Positions 11,804 to 20,719 of a stretch of 64,000 nt of DNA are shown piece by piece. Within the stretch, counting starts at the first letter, position 1; every line of letters begins with the position of its first letter. The stretch comes from Kazachstania africana CBS 2517 (taxonomy: Eukaryota > Ascomycota > Saccharomycetes > Saccharomycetales > Saccharomycetaceae): assembly GCF_000304475.1 (NCBI RefSeq), contig NC_018940.1, forward strand, positions 1,674,001 through 1,738,000. Reading direction: 5' to 3'. A program made the position numbers and the translations under genes. The notes beneath the pieces were generated by a model. It ran no database searches. It had not been told where the DNA came from and saw nothing but the letters and a program-made list of their open reading frames with translations.

Positions 11804-12613
11804 ATGCCAGGTGTTTCCGTTAGGTACGTATTAATATCGAGATTCGAATAAGTCGATAAATTTCAATTTACATCCCAGTAAACTGCTCAAAATGAATAAT
11901 ATGCTAAACCAAATTCTGCCAGAGGATCAATCTAGAATTCATGCTGAATGAATAACGATTCTACCAATATGAACAACCACCTTCTATCAGTTAAATTCCC
12001 AATAGAGACAAGAATGAAATGAAAATATTTTTTCCTCTAATATGAGCAACAGTTCTATCTTCAGATATTGGGACATTATGAGTCTACCTTCTAATAACTA
12101 ATATAAATTCGCAACCACATGTAATTGAAATCTATTGTTAAAGCTTCCAAGGAACTTATTACTAACATTTATTTTTTTTCATTTTTTCTTTCTTACAGAG
12201 ACGTTGCTGCTCAAGATTTCATTAACGCTTATGCTTCTTTCTTACAAAGACAAGGTAAATTAGAAGTTCCAGGTTACGTTGACATTGTCAAGACCTCCTC
12301 CGGTAACGAAATGCCACCACAAGATTCCGAAGGTTGGTTCTACAAGCGTGCCGCTTCCGTCGCCAGACACATCTACTTAAGAAAGCAAGTCGGTGTTGGT
12401 AAATTAAACAAATTATACGGTAACGCTAAGTCCAGAGGTGTTAGACCATCCAAGCACGTTGACGCTTCCGGTTCTATCAACAGAAAGGTCTTACAAGCTT
12501 TAGAAAAGATCGGTGTTGTTGAAATTTCTCCAAAGGGCGGTAGAAGAATCTCTGAAAACGGTCAAAGAGATTTAGATCGTATTGCTGCTCAAACCTTAGA
12601 AGAAGACGAATAA
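11804..12613 (+). CDS. RPS19: 40S ribosomal protein eS19 (intron-containing)
   Basis: Small-subunit ribosomal protein needed for 20S pre-rRNA maturation and 40S assembly. Exon 1 is only 20 nt (11804-11823) and exon 2 is 12199-12613. Together they encode 144 aa, identical in length to S. cerevisiae Rps19, starting MPGVSVRDVAAQDFINAYAS and ending RIAAQTLEEDE. The intron interrupts the Arg7 codon. Strong codon bias. It converges on YPT11 (305 bp between stops) and follows RPL18 on the same strand, as in S. cerevisiae. Confidence 0.97.
11824..12198 (+). other. RPS19 spliceosomal intron
   Basis: 375-nt intron. The 5' splice site is GTACGT, a minor variant of GTATGT. The branch point TACTAAC is at 12160-12166, followed by a pyrimidine-rich run and the 3' splice site CAG at 12196-12198. 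No C/D or H/ACA snoRNA is recognised inside. Confidence 0.9.
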
Positions 12614-12918
12614 ATTAATTAATTTTTTTCATTAAAAATTAATCTTATATATTATATGTATTTACAACATTATTAAAACAAAAATTTTACATTAATATCA
12701 ACAGTCCTTATTTCTAAAATAAAAAATAAATGACTTGTCGATAATATTGAAAATATATAAGGTCGTATGAACACCATTTAAAAAGTCTTCCTCTATATAG
12801 AATATGGAGTTAAAAAAGTATAATGTGACATTGTTAGTCGTGAAAATTTTAGAATAATAGTCCCGTTATGTAAATTCGTTTTCAACACTCTTCCCAAATG
12901 TATAGTAGGGGTGGTGTT
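12614..12918. other. AT-rich convergent 3' region
   Basis: 305 bp between the stops of RPS19 and YPT11. Very AT-rich, with TATATA-like elements typical of yeast 3'-end formation on both strands. Nothing else seen. Confidence 0.5.
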
Positions 12919-14154
12919 TCATGTACAACAAGATGAAAATGCAACAGAGTTTGCCTCATGGCTATTGGCGGGTTTTGTGATATCAATGACTTCAGAAGTT
13001 CTTGGCAAATGTAGTTTAGATTGTCTTTTCCGCACTTTGGGAATGTCAAGCTTATCTTCTGCAGAATATAGAGACGAATTTGATATAGATGACACCGGAG
13101 ACGATGGTTCAATATCAATTTCATCATTAAATGGTAGTTTGTTCTCTTCGTAACATGAATGTTCAACTAAATCGGATATAATCAAATTGAATGTCTTCTC
13201 TACAATATCGCCATATTTACATGTCACCTCAAAATTCCCATATATCATAATCCCAAATTTCTTTTCCACTTTTGAAATCCATCTTAAAACATCTTGATGA
13301 GTGACTTGCCTTTCTTTATAAAGATCTATCTTGTTTCCTACTAAATAAAATCTAGCTTTCTTGAGGTCTAAATGATTCAATGCTTCTATCATCCACCAAT
13401 TGAAACAATTCTCAAAACTCTTGTAATTACAAATATCATAACTTAGAATGATCCCATTGCAATTGTTGTAAAGGGACGGTACGATGGCATTTTTATAACG
13501 TTCTTGTCCTGCTGTATCCCAAAAGATGCAGTTAAAAAATCTATTGTCAATGTTGATTAATTTAGTCTTTATATCAACGCCAATTGTAGTTTTAGTTTCA
13601 ATGATAATTTCATCAGGGTCGCTAATTTCAGGCTCTGTCTCATGAGATTCACCGAGAGGTAAAGTAGGCGAAATGGGAAAGAGTAATAATCTTCTTCTAG
13701 AGAGATCATTTAGACTATACCGTTTTTGGTTATTCTTCTCTTTATGATGCAGTTTTTCTCTCTCGACCACTCTCAAGCTTGGTTGACGTTTAACTGGTTT
13801 GGCCACATTAGAATTTTGATGCTGGGTATGCTTCTGTTTCAGGAGTAGCTGTAACTTTGTGGGAAGTTCGTTAAAGTATCTTAAAATCATAGCCGTCTTA
13901 CCTACATTAGCATCACCTATCAGCAAAATCTTACAATTCGAAGTGGATCCTGGAATACCGCTAATAGGACTACTGGGGCTATCATCAAGGAGCGATTCTC
14001 TCGAATACCATGGATCATTTGGCCTCATACTATAAAAACTTGCTGATGCATTTCTAGACAAGTTTGGAGTCGCCGGACTTGAAACTGGTGAATGCAGTAT
14101 GCTTAAGGAATATCGGTTTGTTCTCTTATTTGTCTTGTTGATTGGAGCAATCAT
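12919..14154 (-). CDS. YPT11: Rab-type GTPase Ypt11 (organelle inheritance)
   Basis: Divergent Rab GTPase that in S. cerevisiae links mitochondria and Golgi/ER to the myosin Myo2 for delivery into the bud. First ATG at 14154 gives 411 aa against 417. G motifs: P-loop GDANVGKT at about 80-87, TTIGVD (switch I), WDTAGQE (switch II), NKID. A long poorly conserved insertion separates the P-loop from switch I, a feature of this family. The N terminus is a Ser/Pro-rich extension. The C-terminal Cys pair in SSCCT is a prenylation site of the Rab type. Position next to RPS19 and BXI1 matches YNL304W. Confidence 0.93.
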   Translation of the reverse strand: MIAPINKTNKRTNRYSLSILHSPVSSPATPNLSRNASASFYSMRPNDPWYSRESLLDDSPSSPISGIPGSTSNCKILLIGDANVGKTAMILRYFNELPTKLQLLLKQKHTQHQNSNVAKPVKRQPSLRVVEREKLHHKEKNNQKRYSLNDLSRRRLLLFPISPTLPLGESHETEPEISDPDEIIIETKTTIGVDIKTKLINIDNRFFNCIFWDTAGQERYKNAIVPSLYNNCNGIILSYDICNYKSFENCFNWWMIEALNHLDLKKARFYLVGNKIDLYKERQVTHQDVLRWISKVEKKFGIMIYGNFEVTCKYGDIVEKTFNLIISDLVEHSCYEENKLPFNDEIDIEPSSPVSSISNSSLYSAEDKLDIPKVRKRQSKLHLPRTSEVIDITKPANSHEANSVAFSSCCT

Positions 14155-15417
14155 ATTGTATTTATACCTATGATCCACATATATTGACTACTCAAAGTAA
14201 TGAGGTATTGGCCCAATCAATTGAATTTTCGAACTGATTTCAAATCAGGCACAGATCTTCGATCTTCCAATGAGCGCAAAATACTTTCGTTACGTGTTAT
14301 TGAAAAAAATCGATGTGCCAAATACTCAGTGACACGAAAAGACAATGGTAGATGAAGCTCATTCATTATCGAGAAAAGCTTCAGGAACCTGTTGGAGCAC
14401 GATTGGGTGCTTCTTTTGGAATGCCTCTGTGTTGGTGGGGGGTGGCACTATTGGTTAGCTCTGTAGTTTGAAAGCCGATGAGATTATTCCCGTCACACGC
14501 TAGGACCATCGTTGCATGCGGTCCAAGGCGGAGTTATTCACTGTGGGATAATTGTGCATATGCTAGCGCTGGTTACTTTCGAAGTATAACTTCATCAATG
14601 GATTGCTTTGCTTTTATTGTGTTCCGTGGGGCGTGCAGTGTCGTCTTGTGTGTATATAATATATAGGCTCTGTCACGACTTGATATGACAGAAATAGAAG
14701 GGATATTTATAATACTGTGCAAGCTTCCAGTTGTGTTGACCTCGAGCATATAATTGATTTTTGCAGTACATATCCTTTTTATTGGAGTGGAGTAACTCTC
14801 GCAATGCTGGCACTACGAGTTTCTAACACTTTTTATCTTATTGAGTCCTGTTCCTGAGAATCTTTACAATTTCGATCATTGCACTGTTATTCTGTTTTAT
14901 AATGTTATGAAATATTGAAGTTTTGATATGGTAATTTAACGTTTCGGTCCTCCAAGCAACGAACTATATGAGACCAAAAATCACTTATTTTAGCAAGTAG
15001 TAAATTCAGCTATGTTTACCTCTGTTCTAGAAGAGTACATAACACTATATTAATATGTCATTACTACAAGCAACTGTCATAGATTCCCAATGTCGTTTCA
15101 TCTTGCTGTCGATCATTTTACCACAGGACTTTCAAAAAACAAATCATCCCACTTGCTTCCAATAACAAGTGACCATCAACTTCACAATTACGTGAAAGTC
15201 AAGCTATTTACACTAACACTTTTTATAATCTCCATATTATAGCTTATTAAACCAATAGTAAGTAGAATGATATTGGCTAATTTTGCGATGCCGTTACCCG
15301 CAAATGTGCGGGCGATATCAATTTTATGATTTCTAAAGACAAATATATGAGCCCAATTTACCTCCCTTGCCACAGAATAACTGGCAATACAACAAATTAA
15401 TTGCATCTATACTAAAC
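14155..15417. promoter_or_regulatory. YPT11-BXI1 divergent intergenic region
   Basis: 1263 bp between two divergent genes. A Reb1 core TTACCCG is at 15294-15300, about 118 bp upstream of the BXI1 ATG. An SCB-like CACGAAAA is at 14333-14340, 180 bp upstream of YPT11. The 14400-14640 part is richer in G+C. Only short unsupported ORFs are present; no tRNA-type promoter was found. Confidence 0.5.
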
Positions 15418-16257
15418 ATGTCTCACGCTGAGAGTGCACCACCTCCATACCAAGAGCATGACACATCAAATGGTGTCTTCATTCCAGATGATTTTAAATA
15501 TTCCACCAAAGTAATATCATGCGAACCACAAGTAAGAGCTGAATTTCAAAGCAAAGTTTATTCCATATTATCAAGTCAGTTGCTCTGTACATTTGCAGTC
15601 TCGTACTATGTATCCAACTCTACAAGTGCTCAAAATTTCATCTTCAATCATATGTTCCTTTGGTTCTTCGCTGCCATATTCTCAGTGGTATCGTGCGTTT
15701 GGCTGTCATTGAGCCCAAGGGCTGAAGATTACTCCAATGAAATGGACTCTGAGCCTTTATTGAATAATAATGACAATCACGTTCCATGGTACATTCTATC
15801 GCGTAAGCAACAAAGGATCTTACTGGGGTTATTTACATTAGCAGAATCGTACATGATTTCAATGGTGACGTTAACTTACAACCCTGATATAGTGTTGAGG
15901 GCCTTAGTGGTTACTACAGTTATCGTTATCGGAGTTACAGCCATGGCTGTCTCTGGTAAGTTTGATCTGGCATTAGAATCTGTCACCACCATTTACATCT
16001 GGCTAAGTTGGGCCGTTCTACTATTAATTGGTATCGGTATTTCATCACTAATATTCGGTATGAGTGAAAAATGGGATCTAATTTATGGCTGGCTCGGAGC
16101 CATTGTCTTCACCATCTATCTTTTCATTGACACTCAATTGATCTTCAGGAAGGTTTATTTTGATGAAGAGATTAAATGTGCAATGATGTTGTATTTGGAT
16201 ATTATCAACCTATTCCTTTCAATTTTAAGAATAATGTCACACAACAGTGACGATTAA
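15418..16257 (+). CDS. BXI1: BAX-inhibitor-1/TMBIM-family membrane protein Bxi1
   Basis: Multi-pass membrane protein of the TMBIM family (Bxi1/Ybh3), located in ER, vacuole and mitochondria in S. cerevisiae and tied to the unfolded-protein response and calcium-linked cell death. 279 aa from the ATG at 15418 versus 297 in yeast. After a Pro-rich N tail (APPPYQ) comes the block FIPDDFKYSTKVISCEP, then about seven hydrophobic spans. The C-terminal part YLFIDTQLIFRKVY with MMLYLDIINLFLSILRI is the family signature. I chose the internal ATG because upstream in-frame codons contain no ATG. Position matches YNL305C. Confidence 0.94.
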   Translation: MSHAESAPPPYQEHDTSNGVFIPDDFKYSTKVISCEPQVRAEFQSKVYSILSSQLLCTFAVSYYVSNSTSAQNFIFNHMFLWFFAAIFSVVSCVWLSLSPRAEDYSNEMDSEPLLNNNDNHVPWYILSRKQQRILLGLFTLAESYMISMVTLTYNPDIVLRALVVTTVIVIGVTAMAVSGKFDLALESVTTIYIWLSWAVLLLIGIGISSLIFGMSEKWDLIYGWLGAIVFTIYLFIDTQLIFRKVYFDEEIKCAMMLYLDIINLFLSILRIMSHNSDD

Positions 16258-16439
16258 GAACAGAGTCAAACACATATATACAGTTTTTACATATACATAC
16301 AAAATACTTTAGAATAAGATTAAAAGTTAATTTTTTAACTGTTATTTTTTACATTACTTATAATATATAAAATAATGGATGATTATTTTGAAGAATTAAA
16401 AAAACGATAACATATATGATTTTTTTACAATTAAGCAGA

Positions 16440-17176
16440 TTAGATGTAACCGATTCTGTTAGCAATGTCTAAAGCATCGTAATCAGCAGTTAATCTAACG
16501 AAAGCCTTCTTGGTACCGTTTGGTCTAACTAAAGTGTTAACAGATAAGACATCAACAGAGTATAATTCCTTGACGGCCTTCTTGATTTGGTATTTGTTAG
16601 ACTTTAAGGAAACTTGGAAAACTAGAGTGTTACCGTCTTCAACCTTCTTCATAGCAGTTTCAGAAGTGATTGGTTGTTCGATGACCTTGTATGAGTCTAA
16701 TCTGTTGTAGTGTGGAACAGACTTGGAAGCATATTTTGGAGATCTAGCTAACTTTAAGGTCTTTGGTAATCTGAAAGTGGCAGAGGTTCTGACCTTTAAG
16801 GCCTTCTTACCGTTAGTACCCTTAACAACAGCCTTTTTAGCAGCAGTAGCTTTAGCTATTTAAAATTAAAAGAAAATTTGTTAGTAAAAGTATTCTTGAT
16901 GCCAAAATTTCCAATATGGTATTTGCCACATATGAGTATCATCACTTCATAATTTTCAGTTCTTTTTTTTCAAAGCAATATCATCTCTCATATAAGATGC
17001 TTATTTATCACTATTAGATGGATTCGCTTCAAAGATTGTTCAAATATGGTAACATATTCTCGAAGGTATAATCTATGGAAAGTACTTCTCGTATTATTTG
17101 GTAAACTGAAAGCGTAATAACAGACTCTTATAGTAGACTTATTTCATTTATCTGTACACATACCAGATGGAGCCAT
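16440..17176 (-). CDS. RPL25: 60S ribosomal protein uL23 (intron-containing)
   Basis: Large-subunit ribosomal protein that binds domain III of 25S rRNA near the exit tunnel, where it contacts SRP and the nascent-chain complex. Exon 1 is 13 nt (17164-17176, encoding MAPS plus one base); exon 2 is 16440-16855. Together they encode 142 aa, the S. cerevisiae length. The C-terminal globular part contains [31 protein letters not shown] and ends [12 protein letters not shown]. The exon 1 size is the same as in S. cerevisiae RPL25. Orthologue YOL127W lies on chromosome XV, so its place here between BXI1 and MRPS18 shows interleaving of the two sister regions. Confidence 0.96.
16856..17163 (-). other. 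RPL25 spliceosomal intron
   Basis: 308-nt intron on the minus strand: 5' splice site GTATGT, branch point TACTAAC at 16880-16886, 3' splice site TAG immediately before exon 2. Placed after base 13 of the coding sequence, exactly as in S. cerevisiae RPL25. Confidence 0.92.
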
Positions 17177-17280
17177 TTTTATATATCGTCGTCCTTTTGA
17201 ATGTATTAAAGTACAATAAAACAAATTTACTCTGTTATACTATTAAAGTCTTAAAATTTTGAAAATTATTCCATCATTCG

Positions 17281-17587
17281 CATACTGAGACTAAACCGGC
17301 GATGTTACTCTGGAAGGGTGTGAAGATACATCCAGCCCACAGTCCCAATAGTGAGAGACATTTCCCTGCCGAGACGCTCCTTCTGGAGCCAACGGTCCAG
17401 CCCACTCTAGGCTCAGCATGATAGAAGGGAGATGAGGCGAGACTGGAGTAGACAACTGCGCTCGACGAAGGTAACTCTATCTCTGGAGGGAAACACTCCA
17501 CCGAGTCTCTCATTACATCCCGCTGGTCTCGCGCTGGGCCGCTTTCCGAGGTGGCGAAACAGGAAACGACTAACAATTGCGATTTTT
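17281..17587. other. GC-rich tract with nested complementary segments (candidate structured RNA)
   Basis: About 54% G+C by hand count over 17281-17580, far above its surroundings. Three nested pairings can be read directly: CCAGC (17332-17336) with GCTGG (17522-17526), TGAGAGAC (17352-17359) with GTCTCTCA (17505-17512), and TTTCCCT (17361-17367) with AGGGAAA (17487-17493). Inside is a five-base-pair hairpin GCTCC-TTCT-GGAGC. The tract lies between the Rap1 site and the RPL25 start, so it may be part of a long leader or promoter, or an independent ncRNA on either strand. On the minus strand TGTAATG followed by CGGTGGAGTG recalls the SRP RNA Alu region only weakly. Confidence 0.35.
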
Positions 17588-17619
17588 CAAATAAATTACA
17601 AAAAAAAGAGAGAATTTCA

Positions 17620-17632
17620 GCACCCATACATA
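17620..17632 (+). promoter_or_regulatory. Rap1 site upstream of RPL25
   Basis: GCACCCATACATA matches the Rap1 consensus ACACCCATACATT except at the ends. It is about 445 bp upstream of the RPL25 ATG, a distance similar to the Rap1 pair at RPS19. Confidence 0.7.
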
Positions 17633-17756
17633 ACATAAAACCTAGAAATCCCAACACCGCGCAAGAAAGAAAACAGTCAAACGAACTGTAACACACCGAA
17701 TTTATTAACAACATATTTGTTGATATTTACATGATGGCATGGTTTTAAAAAACAGC

Positions 17757-18386
17757 CTATAGTCTTCTGATACGTGGTGATCTTACACCACCAAATTTCA
17801 AAGGCGTAGCATCACTGATTTTCTTGACGTATTTTCTGATATTATTACCTTCTTTCCCGTTCAATGCTGCAATGAACGCGGCTCTACCCTTGCCAAAATC
17901 TCTCATTACTATTTCAATATCTTTATTAACAAGATTTTTGTCTTCAACCAATTGGAAAGCTTTCACTGCTGTTTGAAAGCCTGCCTCGTATTCGCCTCTA
18001 GTAGCCTTTCTGAACCCAAGGCATCCCGTCGAAATGGAGAACCTCACTCTTTCTGGTAGTTTGAAATAATATAATAGTTTATCATTATAAGATAAACCTG
18101 GATTCAATTTCAAGTAGTTCAAATCTTCTTCCTGTGCACAGTACGTTATATGAGTATTGTTCTTCTTGAAATTACAATGCATAATATATTTTTTAACCTG
18201 GACGTTAGGTTTCATTTTGCTATTTCGTACCAATGGGTTCATCACATTGGCCAGCTCTTCATCAGCGTCTACTGCTGTCGAAGATGGTATAGTAAACGAA
18301 AATTTAGGGGCAGAGCTGCTATTGAATCGGACTTGGGCGAACTTCAGATCGTTCAAACCTACCTTGAAAATGCTAGACCTGAGCAT
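17757..18386 (-). CDS. MRPS18: Mitochondrial ribosomal protein uS11m (Mrps18)
   Basis: Mitochondrial small-subunit protein of the bacterial S11 family. 209 aa from the ATG at 18386, versus 217 in S. cerevisiae. The N terminus is basic and hydroxylated ([24 protein letters not shown] begins here), consistent with a mitochondrial presequence. The S11 domain fills the C-terminal half: [37 protein letters not shown] and the end [11 protein letters not shown]. The codon before the ATG is TTG, so the ATG is preferred. The gene is divergent from KRI1. Position matches YNL306W; MCK1 (YNL307C), which follows in S. cerevisiae, is missing. Confidence 0.94.
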   Translation of the reverse strand: MLRSSIFKVGLNDLKFAQVRFNSSSAPKFSFTIPSSTAVDADEELANVMNPLVRNSKMKPNVQVKKYIMHCNFKKNNTHITYCAQEEDLNYLKLNPGLSYNDKLLYYFKLPERVRFSISTGCLGFRKATRGEYEAGFQTAVKAFQLVEDKNLVNKDIEIVMRDFGKGRAAFIAALNGKEGNNIRKYVKKISDATPLKFGGVRSPRIRRL

Positions 18387-18976
18387 CAAGCACCATATAA
18401 AATCGAATGAGTATTGGCAATTATACTACCCTGTACTATATATATATAATAGCAAGATCCCTCGGTATTGATTTTTTTTTTTCTCTAATAAAGAAGGTTT
18501 CTGATATTAAGATTATTCATATGCAGAGCTCGAAGCCACGAAGGTTTTCGAGCAGAATAAGAAGATCCGCCATTCTAATCGAAGAAATGCGCCCTTTTTG
18601 CTCCATATACAAATCTATAATTGAGCGTTCCCACTACAAACGCATTGGCAGCCCTCGTAAATGACGCATCTGAAGTGAAAGAGGCAGCCTTATATTGGTG
18701 CATAGACCACCAGCGTTAAGACAATATCGACCATACAGCACTGCATCTAGATGCACCAAACTGGGCAGCGTGGAACTACAAATCCCAGCCAGAGACGCAT
18801 TTTGCCATGTTTTACTGTTAGCCACACGTCTCACTCCGTACGTTAGCTTTACAGAAATAGTGATTTTTTTCAGAAGCTTTAAGAAAAATTTTGCGATGAG
18901 CTTACTTAGAGATAAGTTTTATGCATTCATTCAGACTGAGTTTAGATACCGTGATAGTACCTAAAAGAAGTTAGCT
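18387..18976. promoter_or_regulatory. MRPS18-KRI1 divergent promoter region
   Basis: 590 bp. An RRPE (GAAAAATTTT, 18883-18892) directly abuts a PAC motif (GCGATGAG, 18893-18900) about 75 bp upstream of the KRI1 ATG, the typical ribosome-biogenesis arrangement. Only short unsupported ORFs occur, and no MCK1 remnant is recognised. Confidence 0.6.
18883..18900 (+). promoter_or_regulatory. RRPE-PAC pair for KRI1
   Basis: GAAAAATTTT followed immediately by GCGATGAG. These motifs (bound by Stb3 and by Dot6/Tod6 in S. cerevisiae) coordinate ribosome-biogenesis genes with growth rate, fitting the nucleolar role of Kri1. Confidence 0.65.
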
Positions 18977-20656
18977 ATGCCTAGAAAGAAGTCTGCTGCT
19001 AAGAAAGCTAGAGAAGCAAGTAAGAAAGAAGCCACTGTCGCTTCAAGTACAGTTGAAAACGAAGCTAAACATGCTACTGAGACCAAAAAAAATGTACAAA
19101 TCGAGGAAAATTCTGATGATGATAGCATGGCGTCATCTTCTAGTGAAGATGAAGATGATTTTGGTGAATTAATAACAGAAGAAGTGGAAGAGGGTATTAA
19201 TAAGGTTTTAAATGCAATCAGAAATAACGAAACTGATAAATTGTTGGATCCAAATAACAAGTTTTTCGAAGACCCAGAAAATGCTGTAGAAAAAATGGAA
19301 AAAGATAAGAAACACAAACCAATATATCTAAAGGATTATCATAGAATGAATATTTTGTCTGGTTCCGTTGGTGAGGATGAGGAAGAACACGAAACCGTAG
19401 ATGGCAAACAGTCTTTTGTATCGCAACAAAAAGAAGAGAGAGCCCAATTATTGAACGAAATCAATAATGCATTTGACGATGAGAAAGAAGACGAAGATGA
19501 AGGAGAAGACGATTTTTTGACCAAGAAAGTTCCAACTAAAATGAGGGAAGAAAAAGTTCATTTACCAGACCCAACTAGAAACGAAGAGGACTTTTTGGAC
19601 GCTTTTGTTAATAGTCAAGCCTGGATCCCTCAAAAGGGCGACAAAGTGATATCCTTAGACAACGAAGATGATGAAGAATTTGATAATGCCGTAGAAACTT
19701 TTGAAAATGCATACAATTTCCGTTATGAAGATCCTAATGCAGCTGAGATTGTTTCATATGCTCGTACTCAAGCCACCCTAAGAAGATCTGATACTGGCTC
19801 TCGTAGAAGAAAGAGAGATGAGGAAAAGAGACTGAAGGAAAATGCCAAACAAGAAAAGGAAAACGCTATACAAAAGAAGAAAGTGAAGAAGGCTAATAAA
19901 TTGACTGATGTACTAGAACAGCTGAAAAAAGAATACGGAGCTGAAATTGATGAAAAAACCGTAAATAAGATAACAAAGGCTCTTTTAAATAATGATTATG
20001 AAGAAAAAGATTGGGACAATGTAATTGCAGAACTTTTCAATGAAGAATTTTATAACCCAATAGAAAAACCAACGTGGGATGATGATTTGATGAATGATGG
20101 CATGTACGATGAAGAAGAAGGCGAAGAAAATGGAGAAGAAGTCGACGACCAGGAGGTCGAAGAAGGAGAATCTGAAGAATCACAAACCAAGAAATCGAAG
20201 AAAGAAAAGAAGAAGGATGTCAAAAAGGAGAAAAGAAAACTAGCTGAAATGGTGGACAAAGCCATCGAACAGAATAAAGTTGCTATCATTGACGAAGCGG
20301 AAAATGAAACAAGAGGAAGATCTCTTGCTAAAAACGAGGGTGAGGTTAAATTCCGTTATCGTGAAGTGTCGCCAGAATCCTTTGGTTTAACAACAAGAGA
20401 TATATTTGCTGCTGATGATGCTGACTTAAATGATTTCATCAGTTTGAAAAAATTTGCTCCATATAGACCTAAAGAATTGAGAGCTAAAGATAAGAGAAAA
20501 GTCACGAAAGCAAAAAGAATTAGAGATTGGAAGAAGAAAGTATTTAAGAATGACAATGGTCCAGTCATTTCAGGTGGTCTCAATGAAGACGAAATAGCCA
20601 TACCCGTTGAGAAGAAACAAAAGAAGCATAAGAAACATGGACATCATAAAAAATGA
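18977..20656 (+). CDS. KRI1: Nucleolar ribosome-biogenesis protein Kri1
   Basis: Essential nucleolar protein needed for 18S rRNA production and 40S assembly; it binds Krr1. 559 aa against 591 in S. cerevisiae. The N terminus MPRKKSAAKKARE is nearly the same as yeast. The middle has long acidic runs. The conserved KRI1 domain near the C terminus includes FRYREVSPESFGLTTRDIF and LNDFISLKKFAPYRPKELRA. The tail is Lys/His-rich, consistent with nuclear localisation. ATG at 18977. A PAC/RRPE promoter supports growth-linked expression. It ends 63 bp from the convergent STB1 stop. Matches YNL308C. Confidence 0.95.
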   Translation: MPRKKSAAKKAREASKKEATVASSTVENEAKHATETKKNVQIEENSDDDSMASSSSEDEDDFGELITEEVEEGINKVLNAIRNNETDKLLDPNNKFFEDPENAVEKMEKDKKHKPIYLKDYHRMNILSGSVGEDEEEHETVDGKQSFVSQQKEERAQLLNEINNAFDDEKEDEDEGEDDFLTKKVPTKMREEKVHLPDPTRNEEDFLDAFVNSQAWIPQKGDKVISLDNEDDEEFDNAVETFENAYNFRYEDPNAAEIVSYARTQATLRRSDTGSRRRKRDEEKRLKENAKQEKENAIQKKKVKKANKLTDVLEQLKKEYGAEIDEKTVNKITKALLNNDYEEKDWDNVIAELFNEEFYNPIEKPTWDDDLMNDGMYDEEEGEENGEEVDDQEVEEGESEESQTKKSKKEKKKDVKKEKRKLAEMVDKAIEQNKVAIIDEAENETRGRSLAKNEGEVKFRYREVSPESFGLTTRDIFAADDADLNDFISLKKFAPYRPKELRAKDKRKVTKAKRIRDWKKKVFKNDNGPVISGGLNEDEIAIPVEKKQKKHKKHGHHKK

Positions 20657-20719
20657 GAAATGTTCTTTGTACATTACAAGTAATTATATAAAAAAAGTCT
20701 AATATTTTGCATTTCATAT

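Larger units (their letters stand above)
17177..17756. promoter_or_regulatory. RPL25 upstream region
   Basis: 580 bp between the RPL25 start and the MRPS18 stop (both minus strand). It holds a Rap1 site at 17620-17632 and, between that site and the gene, a GC-rich foldable tract listed separately. Confidence 0.6.

Noticed and set aside
14580..14600. loxP-like phrase GAAGT-ATA-ACTTC
   Set aside because: Only a short inverted repeat; the rest of a recombinase site is absent.
17274..17714. 146-codon open frame on the minus strand upstream of RPL25
   Set aside because: It starts at a non-ATG codon, has no recognisable domain and coincides with the GC-rich tract, where stop codons are rare by composition.
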